64,000 bases of DNA, taken from NCBI RefSeq assembly GCF_000147875.1, contig NC_014507.1:2108001-2172000 (forward strand), given 5' to 3'. This stretch comes from Methanolacinia petrolearia DSM 11571. Lineage in GTDB: Archaea; Halobacteriota; Methanomicrobia; Methanomicrobiales; Methanomicrobiaceae. Positions 8,160 through 16,499 of the stretch are shown here, one piece after another. The notes below the pieces were generated by a model. That model did no database searches. It saw nothing but the letters and a program-made list of their open reading frames with translations, and was not told where the DNA came from. Each line of letters opens with the position of its first letter. Position 1 is the stretch's first letter. A program made the position numbers and the translations under genes.

Positions 8160-8436
8160 GGGCATAGGCCCCTTGCCCCTTCGGGGCAGCCCTCTGCTTA
8201 ATTCGCTACGCGAATTTGCGCAATCGCGATAACCCGGCCTGGACGCTACCCATCCGGGTAGCCTCGGCCGGGAAGAAAAAACTTTCATGAATATAAACCG
8301 GTGACCGAAGGTCGCCCAAGGTTTCGAAAGGGCATCAGCCCTTCGATGAGCAAAAGGGGACGCTTGCCCGCCCCCTTTGCGACCTATCGCAATGAGGGAG
8401 AGGGTCATAGGTAGGGGGAATCTTCCCCCTACCTAT
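8160..8436 (-). repeat. GC-rich interspersed repeat, family 1 copy A
   Basis: Reading the minus strand, this stretch contains in order: a perfect 14-bp hairpin (ATAGGTAGGGGGAA at 8407-8420 against 8423-8436), TGACCCT and GCGATAGGTCGC, a GGGCTGATGCCCTTTCGAAA palindrome, GGCTACCCGGATGGGTAGCG, GCGATTGCGC, and a GGGGC-AAGGGGCCTATGCCC end at 8160. The same blocks occur in the same order at 34793-35166 on the plus strand, and partly at 41261-41463 and 45901-45990. It fills the gap between convergent ndk and trkH and holds no gene. Confidence 0.85.
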
Positions 8437-8470
8437 ATCTTACTTTAAAGGAAACGCCCTCACTAAAAAA

Positions 8471-9931
8471 TTACTTCTCAAAGCCCCTTATCAGGCCCAT
8501 GAAGAATACGATCACCGGCAGAACCTCAAGCCTGCCTATCCACATCACGAAGATAAAGACAACCTTGCTGAAAGGCGTCAGATCACTGTTGACAAAACCG
8601 GTGCTTATACCGTTGTTGCACGTCGCAGAGACGATCTCGAATATTACATTGCTCGTGTCGACCATCGGGGATTCAAAATGCATGATGATTATTGCCGAAA
8701 AGAAGACCACGATGAAATAGAGAAGTATTATCAGCATATTGCGGGAGACTTCAGCCTCAGCCTCGGCTTTCGGGACGATCCTGCCGCTGTACCTGAACGG
8801 CACTACAGCCTTGCCGCTTACGAATATCCTCTTAAACCACCAGACTATACCCCTGTATGCAAGAGCCACCCTTGATAATTTTATACCACCAGCCGTACTT
8901 CCCGATGAACCGCCGATAAACAGCAGGAAAACCAGGAAGAGAACCGAAACAGGCGCCCAGGTATCAGGAGAAGATACCTGAAAACCTGTACTTGTGACTC
9001 CCGCGACTGCCATGAATATACCCTGCCGGACAGCATCGATACTCTCAAGGCCGTTAAAGAGAATCAAATCCGATGTTATCACAATAAATCCCAAAATAAC
9101 CAGGAAGAACAGTATCCATGGCTGTTCATCATGATAAAAGCTCAGCTTTCTCTTGTAATACGAGAGATAATAAATCTTGAACGGAAGAGCACCCGCTATC
9201 ATAACCGGGATAATCAGCATCTCCAGAAGCGGATTGTTATAGTAGGGAATCCCGGCAGTGTGAACGGAAAATCCTCCAGTCGCAATCGCTACCATCGCAA
9301 TATTCACAGCATCCCATATGGAGACCCCCGAGATCAGGATCAGAAGAACAGAGACAAAGGTGAGGATAAGATAGATCTTCCACATATTGAGACCCTGCTC
9401 GACTATGCTCGGCATGAAGGCCTCCGAACGGCCCTCCGAACGGTAGAATCTCGAAGGATTCATCCCCGTCCTTGAAAGCATTACAATAGTGAACGCCACA
9501 ATACCTAGACCACCAAGCCACTGCATAAGGGAGCGCCAGAAGAGGAGAGTATGCGGGACTGCATCAACGTCTGCAATCATCGTAAGGCCGGTATCAGTCC
9601 AGCCCGACATCGCCTCAAAAACTGCATCCAGATACGGCATCCCAAGGCCCAGAGTAAAAGGAACCGCACCCACAAGAGCACAGACCATCCATATGAGAGC
9701 TACAGAAAACAGTGCCTGGCTGAGTTTCGCCTCACGCTTGTTTTCCGGGAACTGAAGCATGAGAGTGCCGAGCAGGAAAAGGATCAACGGCACCATTGCC
9801 ATAGGAATAATCATATTCCATTCCCCGTAAATCAGCGCAACGATTATAGGGATACATGTTCCGATGGATATGAACCGGAAAACATTCCCGAGATCGTCAG
9901 CAATTATGGAGAATTGCGCAAGGCGATTCAT
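8471..9931 (-). CDS. trkH: Trk-type potassium uptake protein, TrkH family
   Basis: A 486-residue integral membrane protein that forms the K+-translocating subunit of Trk/Ktr systems. The four pore repeats are recognisable from their selectivity-filter glycines: SGWTDTGLTM, ATGGFSVHTAG, GVTSTGFQ and CNNGISTGF. The N-terminal pair of helices and the C-terminal IGRLEVLPVIVFF signature are complete. No TrkA partner lies next to it; a TrkA-N domain is present in the fused protein at 49309-50775, but that carries a DHH domain and need not be its partner. Length is normal. Confidence 0.95.
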   Translation of the reverse strand: MNRLAQFSIIADDLGNVFRFISIGTCIPIIVALIYGEWNMIIPMAMVPLILFLLGTLMLQFPENKREAKLSQALFSVALIWMVCALVGAVPFTLGLGMPYLDAVFEAMSGWTDTGLTMIADVDAVPHTLLFWRSLMQWLGGLGIVAFTIVMLSRTGMNPSRFYRSEGRSEAFMPSIVEQGLNMWKIYLILTFVSVLLILISGVSIWDAVNIAMVAIATGGFSVHTAGIPYYNNPLLEMLIIPVMIAGALPFKIYYLSYYKRKLSFYHDEQPWILFFLVILGFIVITSDLILFNGLESIDAVRQGIFMAVAGVTSTGFQVSSPDTWAPVSVLFLVFLLFIGGSSGSTAGGIKLSRVALAYRGIVWWFKRIFVSGKAVVPFRYSGRIVPKAEAEAEVSRNMLIILLYFIVVFFSAIIIMHFESPMVDTSNVIFEIVSATCNNGISTGFVNSDLTPFSKVVFIFVMWIGRLEVLPVIVFFMGLIRGFEK

Positions 9932-10437
9932 TGCAATACCTAAGGTATACTCAAATCCGTAATATCCTTTTTGATTTCAGGATCAATTTTACTGAATAAA
10001 AAAAAGGCTCTTCGCTATTTCATGCATATAAATAATTTCAGGACAGAAAACAATTACCCGTAAATGTTTCGCATTTTCTAATCCTCACACTCATTAAGAT
10101 ATTGCACACATGGCACTGTTGTGTTGCTTACAGATTTTGCAACCCAAACACCGGCGACCAAGGCGCCGGACGGCCCCCTGCCCAGGGGCCTTGCCCTAAG
10201 ATAGTTCTCTCACGGCACGCTCAGGGGACCGGCAAGGGTCCCCTAAGCTGTTGAATTTGTTCTGATTCCATGTTCCGTACACGCCATGAGTTTACCGCGT
10301 CTCTCCGTTCAGGGGATACTCGTCTATCCCCGGAACTGTTATCACCACAGAGAGGCCCCCGCGGCGAGGGGTTGCCTGCGATGTACTGATGATATCAGGA
10401 TACAAAAATTTCAGGATCAAAAACCCCTGAAAAAAAG
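9932..10437. other. 506-base intergenic region with GC-rich palindromes
   Basis: No gene is visible. The left part (9932-10130) is AT-rich and should hold the minus-strand trkH promoter. From about 10141 it becomes GC-rich with stacked palindromes, for example CACCGGCGACC with GGCGCCGG, and AGGGGACC with GGTCCCCT (about 10223-10244). The right part contains copy 1 of repeat family 2 (10294-10371). It lies downstream of the superoxide reductase operon. Confidence 0.7.
10294..10371. repeat. structured repeat, family 2 copy 1
   Basis: A stretch of about 75 bases is shared with 12826-12920. The core is a hairpin with arms AGGGGATA and TATCCCC around the loop CTCGTC, followed by GTTATCACCACAGAGAGGCCCC and then GCGGCGAGGGG. 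Bases next to the stem differ between the copies (TTC...GGAA here, TCA...TGA in the other) while pairing is largely kept. Confidence 0.75.
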
Positions 10438-10818
10438 TTATTTGCCGTTCGACCAGAACTCATGAATATTGCAGTACTCAAATGCCTTTACATTGGTATT
10501 TGAGATCGGGAACTCTGCAACAGGTTCATCACCGGGCTTCAGGCACTTTGCCATAAACTTATCCCCGTCGACCACCGCGATCCATTCGATATGATGCTCT
10601 TCCGTCATCGGGTGGATAATCGAGCCGACCGTCACCTTAATTCCGCCTGCGGACTTTTCAATGATCGGAACATGCTTTTCGTTCTTGAAGTCAGCGGTTT
10701 TAGCCTCAAGAAGACGCATATCCTGATCACAGCATACAAGCTTTCCCTCTCCAGAGCTTGTAATCATAATTACCTTCCCGCATTTGTCGCATTTGTATAG
10801 TACTGGCATTCCTGTCAT
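10438..10818 (-). CDS. dfx: desulfoferrodoxin-type superoxide reductase
   Basis: A 126-residue two-iron superoxide reductase that reduces superoxide to peroxide without making oxygen, typical of anaerobes. The N-terminal desulforedoxin centre has Cys10, Cys13, Cys29 and Cys30. The catalytic Fe(His)4Cys centre is visible as His49, His69, His75, Cys116 and His119, with the EKHVP loop (Glu47-Lys48) at the active site. The start is set by GGAGGT seven bases upstream of the ATG. It is last in an operon with two rubredoxins and fprA, which supply electrons and remove the oxygen. Confidence 0.95.
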   Translation of the reverse strand: MTGMPVLYKCDKCGKVIMITSSGEGKLVCCDQDMRLLEAKTADFKNEKHVPIIEKSAGGIKVTVGSIIHPMTEEHHIEWIAVVDGDKFMAKCLKPGDEPVAEFPISNTNVKAFEYCNIHEFWSNGK

Positions 10819-10834
10819 TTTACATACCTCCTTA

Positions 10835-12019
10835 TCAAACGATTTTCTCGTCCTTATGCTTCTTTAAGATTTCGTCTGCAAGATCTTCAAGGGATTTATA
10901 GACATCCTCAGAAGGAAGTCCCTTGATATATACAGGTTCGAACATCTCGGCTTCAAGCTTGTTCATAATATTTGCGAGATCCTTTAAGGTCTTCCCGCCC
11001 CATCCGTATGAACCAATTATACCAACAAATTTGGCTTTCGGTTTAATGATATTGGCAATAAACGCAATGTTTGCGATCCTCGGGTGGGGGCCCGTCAGCA
11101 CCGTAGGAGTGGCGATGATGATGGTTGCCGCATCGACAAGATCCATTGCAAGCTGACCTGTATCGGCTCTCCCGACATCATAGGGCCTTACACCGACATT
11201 ACGCCTGATCAGTGCTTCGGTGAGATACATCACCATTTTCTTCGTACTCCCGTGCATCGAGATATACGGAATTATTACCTTGTTTTTCAGATCGCCGGTA
11301 CACCATTCCGTGTAAAGATCAAGAATATAGGCGGGATCATCGTAGCAGGGACCATGGCTCGGGGCGATAAACGAGATCTCGTAACCGGAAAGGCGCTCGA
11401 TGTACTCCGTGACCTTGGACCTGAAAGGCATCATGATCTCTGCGAAATAACGCTTCGCAAGAAGAGTATGACGGCACTTCTCCGAGACAAAGAGATCGCT
11501 GCATGCATAATGGGCCCCGAAAAGATCGCAGGAGAAAAGGACTTTGTCCTCGCGGACATACGTCATCATCGTATCAGGCCAGTGGACCCATGGTGTAATC
11601 ATGAACTCCAGAGTCTTGTCTCCAAGTGACAATGTATCCCCGTCTTCAACAACCTGGATCCTGAATTTCGGGATCTGGTGAAGAACCTCCAGGAGATCCG
11701 CACCTCTCGCGGACGTTATGATCTTAACTCCCGGGAACAGCTCAAGGAAGACCATGAGCGCACCGGAATGGTCCTGTTCAGTATGATTGACGATTATATA
11801 ATCAATTCCGTCAAGTTCTGAACGAGCAAGATTTGTTATGAACTCCTCCTCGAATTCAGCATCCACTGTATCTATCAGTGCAGTCTTCTCGCTGCCTTTC
11901 ACAAGATATGAACTGTATGTCGTTCCTTCGGGCAGAGGCACTAATTCATCGAAAACCTGCCTGTCCCAGTCTATAACGCCGACAGAATAAATTCCTTCCT
12001 TGATCTCTCTTACTGCCAT
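10835..12019 (-). CDS. fprA: A-type flavoprotein FprA (F420H2 oxidase-type)
   Basis: A 394-residue diiron flavoprotein that reduces O2 to water in methanogens, usually with F420H2 as donor. The metallo-beta-lactamase-like N-terminal half shows the diiron ligand motif HTEQDHSG (His79, Glu81, Asp83). The C-terminal flavodoxin domain begins near residue 250 with the FMN phosphate loop SMHGSTKKM. No rubredoxin domain is fused, but two free rubredoxins precede it in the operon. It follows the nearer rubredoxin by 11 bases and precedes dfx by 16. Confidence 0.94.
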   Translation of the reverse strand: MAVREIKEGIYSVGVIDWDRQVFDELVPLPEGTTYSSYLVKGSEKTALIDTVDAEFEEEFITNLARSELDGIDYIIVNHTEQDHSGALMVFLELFPGVKIITSARGADLLEVLHQIPKFRIQVVEDGDTLSLGDKTLEFMITPWVHWPDTMMTYVREDKVLFSCDLFGAHYACSDLFVSEKCRHTLLAKRYFAEIMMPFRSKVTEYIERLSGYEISFIAPSHGPCYDDPAYILDLYTEWCTGDLKNKVIIPYISMHGSTKKMVMYLTEALIRRNVGVRPYDVGRADTGQLAMDLVDAATIIIATPTVLTGPHPRIANIAFIANIIKPKAKFVGIIGSYGWGGKTLKDLANIMNKLEAEMFEPVYIKGLPSEDVYKSLEDLADEILKKHKDEKIV

Positions 12020-12030
12020 ATTAATTCACT

Positions 12031-12192
12031 TTAATCTATTTTGAAAAACGCAGATTTTGCCGCCCCGCAGACCGGACATTTCCAGTCGGCGGGAACTTCG
12101 GAAAAATCCGTATCCCTGTCTACACCTACATCTCCTTTCTTTGGATCATATACATGTCCGCAGACTGAACATTTCATTTTGACGTCAGCCAT
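12031..12192 (-). CDS. rubredoxin (second in operon)
   Basis: A 53-residue rubredoxin, a small one-iron electron carrier. The two CxxC knuckles are CSVCG (Cys8, Cys11) and CPVCG (Cys39, Cys42), with the YDP and [14 protein letters not shown] signatures. Its start is four bases after the stop of the other rubredoxin, and it ends 11 bases before fprA. Its likely partners are FprA and the superoxide reductase. Confidence 0.95.
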   Translation of the reverse strand: MADVKMKCSVCGHVYDPKKGDVGVDRDTDFSEVPADWKCPVCGAAKSAFFKID

Positions 12193-12196
12193 TCCT

Positions 12197-12361
12197 TTAA
12201 ATCTCCATGGCTACAAACATATTCTTTTTCGCGCCACACCGGGGGCATACCCACGTATCGGGGAGATCTTCAAACGCTGTTCCCTTTGAAATTCCCGATT
12301 CGTGGTCACCAACCTCAGGGTTATATACATATCCGCATTTTTTGCATTTCCAAACTTTCAT
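12197..12361 (-). CDS. rubredoxin (first in operon)
   Basis: A 54-residue rubredoxin with the iron ligands at Cys6/Cys9 (CKKCG) and Cys39/Cys42 (CPRCG), and the family's YNPEVGD and LPDTWVCP stretches. It differs markedly in sequence from the neighbouring rubredoxin, so this is not a recent tandem copy. It is the first gene of the oxidative-stress operon, preceded by AGAGGAGAAT as ribosome site. Confidence 0.95.
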   Translation of the reverse strand: MKVWKCKKCGYVYNPEVGDHESGISKGTAFEDLPDTWVCPRCGAKKNMFVAMEI

Positions 12362-12390
12362 CGTTATTCTCCTCTTTAATAGCGGTCATT

Positions 12391-12434
12391 TCCTGACCGT
12401 AATCAGGATAATCATTTGGAGAGAATAAATATCT
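12391..12434 (-). promoter_or_regulatory. promoter and candidate operator of the rubredoxin-fprA-dfx operon
   Basis: On the minus strand a TATA-like GATATTTATT covers 12434-12425, predicting a start near 12404. An inverted repeat TCCTGA (12391-12396) and TCAGGA (12403-12408), with six bases between, sits exactly over that start. This is where an archaeal repressor would block transcription. The operon's role makes a redox-responsive repressor plausible, but none is encoded beside it. Confidence 0.45.
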
Positions 12435-12505
12435 TTGTGATGGGAACAGTTTCATGGAGAATTTAACCAAAATTAGTAAATACATCACAGGAGGAAAGAA
12501 GGTAC

Positions 12506-12721
12506 ATGGCATCACCGGTACTGGCAGTAATACTGTCTTTTTTCATACCCGGACTCGGGCAGTTTTATACAGGACAATTCTTAAAAGCACTTGTATTGTT
12601 CATTCTTGCAGTAATCTTAGGATTTCTCTCATTAATGACCTTCGGAATAATCATCCTATACCTGATAATATGGATCTACAGTATGTATGATGCATACAAA
12701 TCCGCCCAGGAACAGGGATAA
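12506..12721 (+). CDS. small TM2-like membrane protein
   Basis: A 71-residue protein with two hydrophobic helices. The N-terminal SFFIPGLGQFYTGQFLKA is the hallmark of the TM2/DUF5683-type small membrane proteins (PG.GQFY.G), and the C-terminus ends with IYSMYDAYKSAQEQ, also typical. The ATG is preceded by GGAGGAAAGAAGG. It is divergent from the rubredoxin operon. Function of the family is unknown. Confidence 0.8.
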   Translation: MASPVLAVILSFFIPGLGQFYTGQFLKALVLFILAVILGFLSLMTFGIIILYLIIWIYSMYDAYKSAQEQG

Positions 12722-12825
12722 AACAGACTAAAATTTTTTCAGGAGTTTATACCGCGTACATCCACTCCCAAAGACAGCACAGAATTCGGGCCGGTCGAAA
12801 ACGCTCACTACACAATCAAAAACTT

Positions 12826-12920
12826 ACCACATCTCCCGTTCAGGGGATACTCGTCTATCCCCTGAGCGGTTTATCACCACAGAGAGGCCCCGGGGTCGGG
12901 GCCGGTCCGCGGCGAGGGGG
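12826..12920. repeat. structured repeat, family 2 copy 2
   Basis: The second copy of the element at 10294-10371. The hairpin arms here are TCAGGGGATA and TATCCCCTGA around CTCGTC (ten perfect pairs), followed by GGTTTATCACCACAGAGAGG and, after an inserted GC-rich palindrome, GCGGCGAGGGG. It lies between convergent genes (12721 and 13006). Confidence 0.75.
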
Positions 12921-13005
12921 CGCCAACAATACGCCTAATAAATTAGTAGAGAAAAAAGACATCCGATTATTTCCGGACACAAAAGAAAAATCCACACAAA
13001 AAAAG

Positions 13006-15024
13006 TTATTTTTGATTCTTTTCAGGTTCATCACATTCGATCTCGGCAAGGATCTCCAGCGGGTCGTCCGAAACCGTTATGAGCGAGAGGATCTTGTCAT
13101 ACGTATTTAGTCCGATGAAATGCTCTGCCATAACCCTGGCGGCAGGGGACATAACGACTTTTTTGCCGTCTACCTTAATGATATTCCTTTTCTTTAGTAC
13201 AGGCAGGATATCGATTATCTCTCCAACCATCGATGCACAGATCCGCTCAAGATTGTCAATTTCCCCTCCGCATACAACAGAATTCGCAACAAATTCCTCG
13301 GAGGATTCTTCGTCGTTGTATACGGGAGACACCTCCTCCATCTCTCCTTTCAGAAGATTTATGGCAACCTCTTCCTCCGTCAGTTTCGAGTCGCGCGAAT
13401 ATGTTGCACCCGGCTCGGCAAGAACAACTACCTTACCCATATCATGAAAATCGGGTCTCCCTGCACGGCCCATCATCTGGGAAAACTCCTGGACCTTCAG
13501 CCATTCTATTCCCATTGCAAGCGAGTCGAATATCACCTGGGATGCAGGAAAGTCCACACCGGCTGCAAGAGCCGCCGTGGTCACCACAGCCGAAAGCTCG
13601 CCCTTCTCGAATTTTGTCTCGACCTCGCGCCTCTCTTTTGCAGTCAGACCTGCATGATATGCAGCAGCCTTTCCTTCGCCTATTGCATCGGCAATATCAT
13701 GGCAGCGCGAGCGGGAGAACGTAAAGACGATTGTCTGCCCGCGGAAACCCTTCGAGGACTTAGTCTTGTATTCGGTCGACACCATTCTTTTGATGAGCTT
13801 TATCTTCTCTCCCCTGTTGACGAATATCAGGTGCCTTTCAAGGGGAACCGGACGCTCCATGTACTCGACAAGACTTGAGTTGAGTTTTTCTGCAAGCAGG
13901 TGCGGGAACCCTATGGTTGCACTGAGATAGAGGAACTGGGCATGTGGAGCGACGAACTTCAGCCTCGATATAAGGCCGTCAAGCCTGTGCCCTCTTTCGG
14001 GCTCCTCAAGGTTCTGGACTTCGTCTATAACCACCGTCCCGATCTTTCCGAGGGTCCTGCCGCACCTGAGCATATAATCCACACCCTCGTATGTCCCGAC
14101 AATTATCGCAGAGTCCATGCTGCGGTTCGCTTTCACACGTGTCTCGGGAATGTTGAGCCTCGAAACCCCGGTCTTCAGCGAGACATCAAGAAATCCGTAT
14201 TTTTTCGTGAAGCGTGAGTACTTCTGGTTGGCAAGAGCCACAAGCGGAACGAGAAAGAGAGTATTCCCCCTGTTCTCCAGAAAATTCTTCACGCCTGCCA
14301 TCTCGCCGATGAAAGTCTTTCCGCTCGCAGTAGCAGCCACGATAAGCTGATCCTTTCCTTCCAGCAGTCCGGCTTCAACCGACAGCTGCTGGACCGGCAT
14401 CAGGTGCTCGACACCGCAATGCTCTTTAAAACGTTTGGGAAGAGGCAGGTCCTTTATCGCACAAGTTTTCCTTATCTCGTGCGCCTCGAGCCTGTCGAAC
14501 AGAGTCTTCGAAATGTCGAGGCGATCGGGCTGGACCATTCCGAGGACCCTGTTTAAGTCCATATACAGTTCAAGAAGCTTTTCAAGATGAGCGGACGAGA
14601 GCGTACCGGTTCCGCCGAGATACCCCAGCTCCCTCCGAAGTTCCTTCTTTGCACAGTCCAGGCAGATCTTCTCTCTGCCATATCTAACAGAATTCTTATT
14701 CTTCAGCGGAGTGATCCTGTCTTCGATAAGGCATGTCCGGCAGGCGTTTAAATATTTGAAGGAGATCTGAAGATCGGATAAAAAAGATTCAAAATTCTTA
14801 TCGCCGACAGTCAGGTAGATCTTCGATCTTCTGAGCGCCGAGATCAACTCTTTTGAAGGGATATTTTTATACTGCCGCTTTTCAACAGGTTTATATTTGT
14901 AATTCTTCGGCCGGAATCCTTTTCCTGTCCTGACAATCTCAACTATACCTGATCCTGCAACCAGATTCCGGTCGTAAAAAAAGATCTTATATGATCCTCT
15001 CTGGGGATTTACGACAAGTCTCAT
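13006..15024 (-). CDS. superfamily 2 DEAD/DEAH-type helicase with N-terminal zinc site (Ski2/Hel308-like)
   Basis: A 672-residue ATP-dependent helicase. A zinc-binding pair of knuckles lies in the N-terminal region (CRTC at 95-98 and CLDC at 121-124). The helicase core shows Walker A ATASGKT (231-237), the DEVQ box, SAT motif III, GFRGQTIVFTFSR, and motif VI QMMGRAGRP, which places it near the Ski2/Hel308 group. The substrate (RNA or DNA) cannot be read from the sequence. It overlaps the end of the winged-helix gene by four bases, so the two are coupled. Similar archaeal proteins carry the label DUF5814. Confidence 0.85.
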   Translation of the reverse strand: MRLVVNPQRGSYKIFFYDRNLVAGSGIVEIVRTGKGFRPKNYKYKPVEKRQYKNIPSKELISALRRSKIYLTVGDKNFESFLSDLQISFKYLNACRTCLIEDRITPLKNKNSVRYGREKICLDCAKKELRRELGYLGGTGTLSSAHLEKLLELYMDLNRVLGMVQPDRLDISKTLFDRLEAHEIRKTCAIKDLPLPKRFKEHCGVEHLMPVQQLSVEAGLLEGKDQLIVAATASGKTFIGEMAGVKNFLENRGNTLFLVPLVALANQKYSRFTKKYGFLDVSLKTGVSRLNIPETRVKANRSMDSAIIVGTYEGVDYMLRCGRTLGKIGTVVIDEVQNLEEPERGHRLDGLISRLKFVAPHAQFLYLSATIGFPHLLAEKLNSSLVEYMERPVPLERHLIFVNRGEKIKLIKRMVSTEYKTKSSKGFRGQTIVFTFSRSRCHDIADAIGEGKAAAYHAGLTAKERREVETKFEKGELSAVVTTAALAAGVDFPASQVIFDSLAMGIEWLKVQEFSQMMGRAGRPDFHDMGKVVVLAEPGATYSRDSKLTEEEVAINLLKGEMEEVSPVYNDEESSEEFVANSVVCGGEIDNLERICASMVGEIIDILPVLKKRNIIKVDGKKVVMSPAARVMAEHFIGLNTYDKILSLITVSDDPLEILAEIECDEPEKNQK

Positions 15025-15830
15025 GAGGATACGAAATCGTACATTTTGTATGCCAGTTCTGAAGTTTCTATCCTCTTAAGAAAGTCCGTAAACTCCTCAT
15101 CAACAATAACTATTGCACATTCGAGGCCATGAAACGCAGCATCGATTACAGCGTCGCCGGCACCGAAGAATGCGTCAGCCTTAAATCCCGCTTTTCCCAC
15201 GGCGATATACGATTCAATCCCTACAACACCAATAAAACCGGCATCGTTAAGCACTTCTTTCAATCCTTCATATGATACCGAGTCCGACCCGCCTCTCTGG
15301 ATCCGCGGGATCTTGCATATGTGAACAGTGCCTTTCTTCAGGTCGATTATCCCTTTTACATCTATAACGCCCACATCGGCGCCTTTCACCGCATTGTTCT
15401 CTGCAGTACCGACCGCGGACTGATCGCTATGGGACGCATACAGAAGGCCCTCTCTCATAAAGAGACCGACAGAATCTCCCTTCTTTATTTCACAATCGGC
15501 AATCGCAGTCCATACGGAGACCTGCTGAATTATATCACGTGTTACATGCTTTGCATAGGACTGCAATGCCTCTGCATTGGCTAAGACCCACTCGACTCCT
15601 TTATACGTGATCTTGTAGCTGCCCCTGCCCTGTGAATATACCATACCATCATCAACAAGATCACGGATATAGTCAGAGACCGCCTGCGGTGTTATGCCAA
15701 GCTTTTCAGCAATCTCCTGCTGCCGTACAGACGGCTGGTTCTCTGCAATATCCACAAGAATCTGAAATTTTGTAGATTCTCTCTTGCTTCTCAGTATGAT
15801 ATATAACGGATCATTCTCCAGGTTTTTCAA
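15021..15830 (-). CDS. winged-helix DNA-binding regulator (MarR-like N-terminus)
   Basis: A 269-residue protein with an N-terminal winged helix: residues about 37-65 read RQQEIAEKLGITPQAVSDYI, a standard helix-turn-helix, followed by a wing with QGRGSYKITYKG. The C-terminal 190 residues form an unrecognised domain that begins after IIQQVSVWTAIADCEIKKGD and is rich in short strands; it may be a ligand sensor. It overlaps the upstream regulator gene by 20 bases and the downstream helicase by four, so all three are one operon. Confidence 0.75.
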   Translation of the reverse strand: MKNLENDPLYIILRSKRESTKFQILVDIAENQPSVRQQEIAEKLGITPQAVSDYIRDLVDDGMVYSQGRGSYKITYKGVEWVLANAEALQSYAKHVTRDIIQQVSVWTAIADCEIKKGDSVGLFMREGLLYASHSDQSAVGTAENNAVKGADVGVIDVKGIIDLKKGTVHICKIPRIQRGGSDSVSYEGLKEVLNDAGFIGVVGIESYIAVGKAGFKADAFFGAGDAVIDAAFHGLECAIVIVDEEFTDFLKRIETSELAYKMYDFVSS

Positions 15831-16326
15831 CGAATACCAGCCCCTGTCCCTTTACATCGAGGTTCGGAAGGCGCTTTGCGAGCCCCTTAATAAAGACCGG
15901 ACTGACATTATGATTTCTTGCCAGATCATTTAATGACTTGTTGCCTCCGCGAACTTCTTTTTCAATTACATCTACAATATCTCTCAACTTCTCATCAGTC
16001 GATACCGACGCATGGATCAGATCACCGAGGTCGTCCATTGTACACTGAAAGTTCGCCCTGAACCTGCTGTATGTTGTCTTATATTCTTTCTGCGGCTTAT
16101 CTCCCGGCTTGGGCATCCGCCACTGTTCTTCTATGAGGTTTCCTTTTTTCAGCAGTGCAAGACAACCGGTAACCTGCTCAGGTTCGATATCCTCAGAAAG
16201 CTCTATTTCTGTCATCCAGTTTTTACTGAGCCTGTCATATATCATCTTATACTCAGGGTTATTGAATGTTATCAGAAGAGGAACGAGATCAATTGGATCG
16301 TTTACGATTCTTATATGTCCTGTCAA
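15811..16326 (-). CDS. ArsR-like winged-helix regulator
   Basis: A 171-residue protein in two parts. The first (residues about 20-95) is an ArsR-type winged helix: IYDRLSKNWMTEIELSEDIEPEQVTGCLALLKKGNLIEE. The second (about 115-165) is helical, with a possible second helix-turn-helix NKSLNDLARNHNVSPVFIKG. The start codon is TTG at 16326. A TATA-like TTTTATATGA covers 16360-16351, which puts the transcript start at or next to the start codon, so the mRNA may be leaderless. A candidate operator half overlaps codons 2-5. First gene of the regulator-helicase operon. Confidence 0.75.
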   Translation of the reverse strand: MTGHIRIVNDPIDLVPLLITFNNPEYKMIYDRLSKNWMTEIELSEDIEPEQVTGCLALLKKGNLIEEQWRMPKPGDKPQKEYKTTYSRFRANFQCTMDDLGDLIHASVSTDEKLRDIVDVIEKEVRGGNKSLNDLARNHNVSPVFIKGLAKRLPNLDVKGQGLVFVEKPGE

Positions 16327-16400
16327 AGCAAAAACCCATTTAATTATTAGTCATATAAAAAAATAAAACTTGTTTATAAAAAAATGGTACAGGACATATA
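16312..16400. promoter_or_regulatory. pair of inverted 12-bp sites in the regulator/hypF divergent region
   Basis: TATATGTCCTGT (16312-16323) and its exact reverse complement ACAGGACATATA (16389-16400) are separated by 65 bases. The first overlaps the start of the ArsR-like gene and its predicted transcription start. The second lies just after a plus-strand TATA-like TTTATAAA (16373-16380), near the start that box would give. Matching sites at two back-to-back promoters suggest one regulator controls both, probably the ArsR-like protein itself. Confidence 0.5.
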
Positions 16401-16499
16401 TGAAAAACCAGAAAAAAATGACATTTTCATTAGATTTATCCGTTTTGAGGGTTTAAATCATCATATAGTTAGTGATAATACTGCATCCCGGTTTTTTTC

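Noticed and set aside
8127-8408. 93-codon minus-strand frame across repeat copy A
   Set aside because: It is a by-product of the GC-rich repeat; the equivalent frames are not kept in the other copies.
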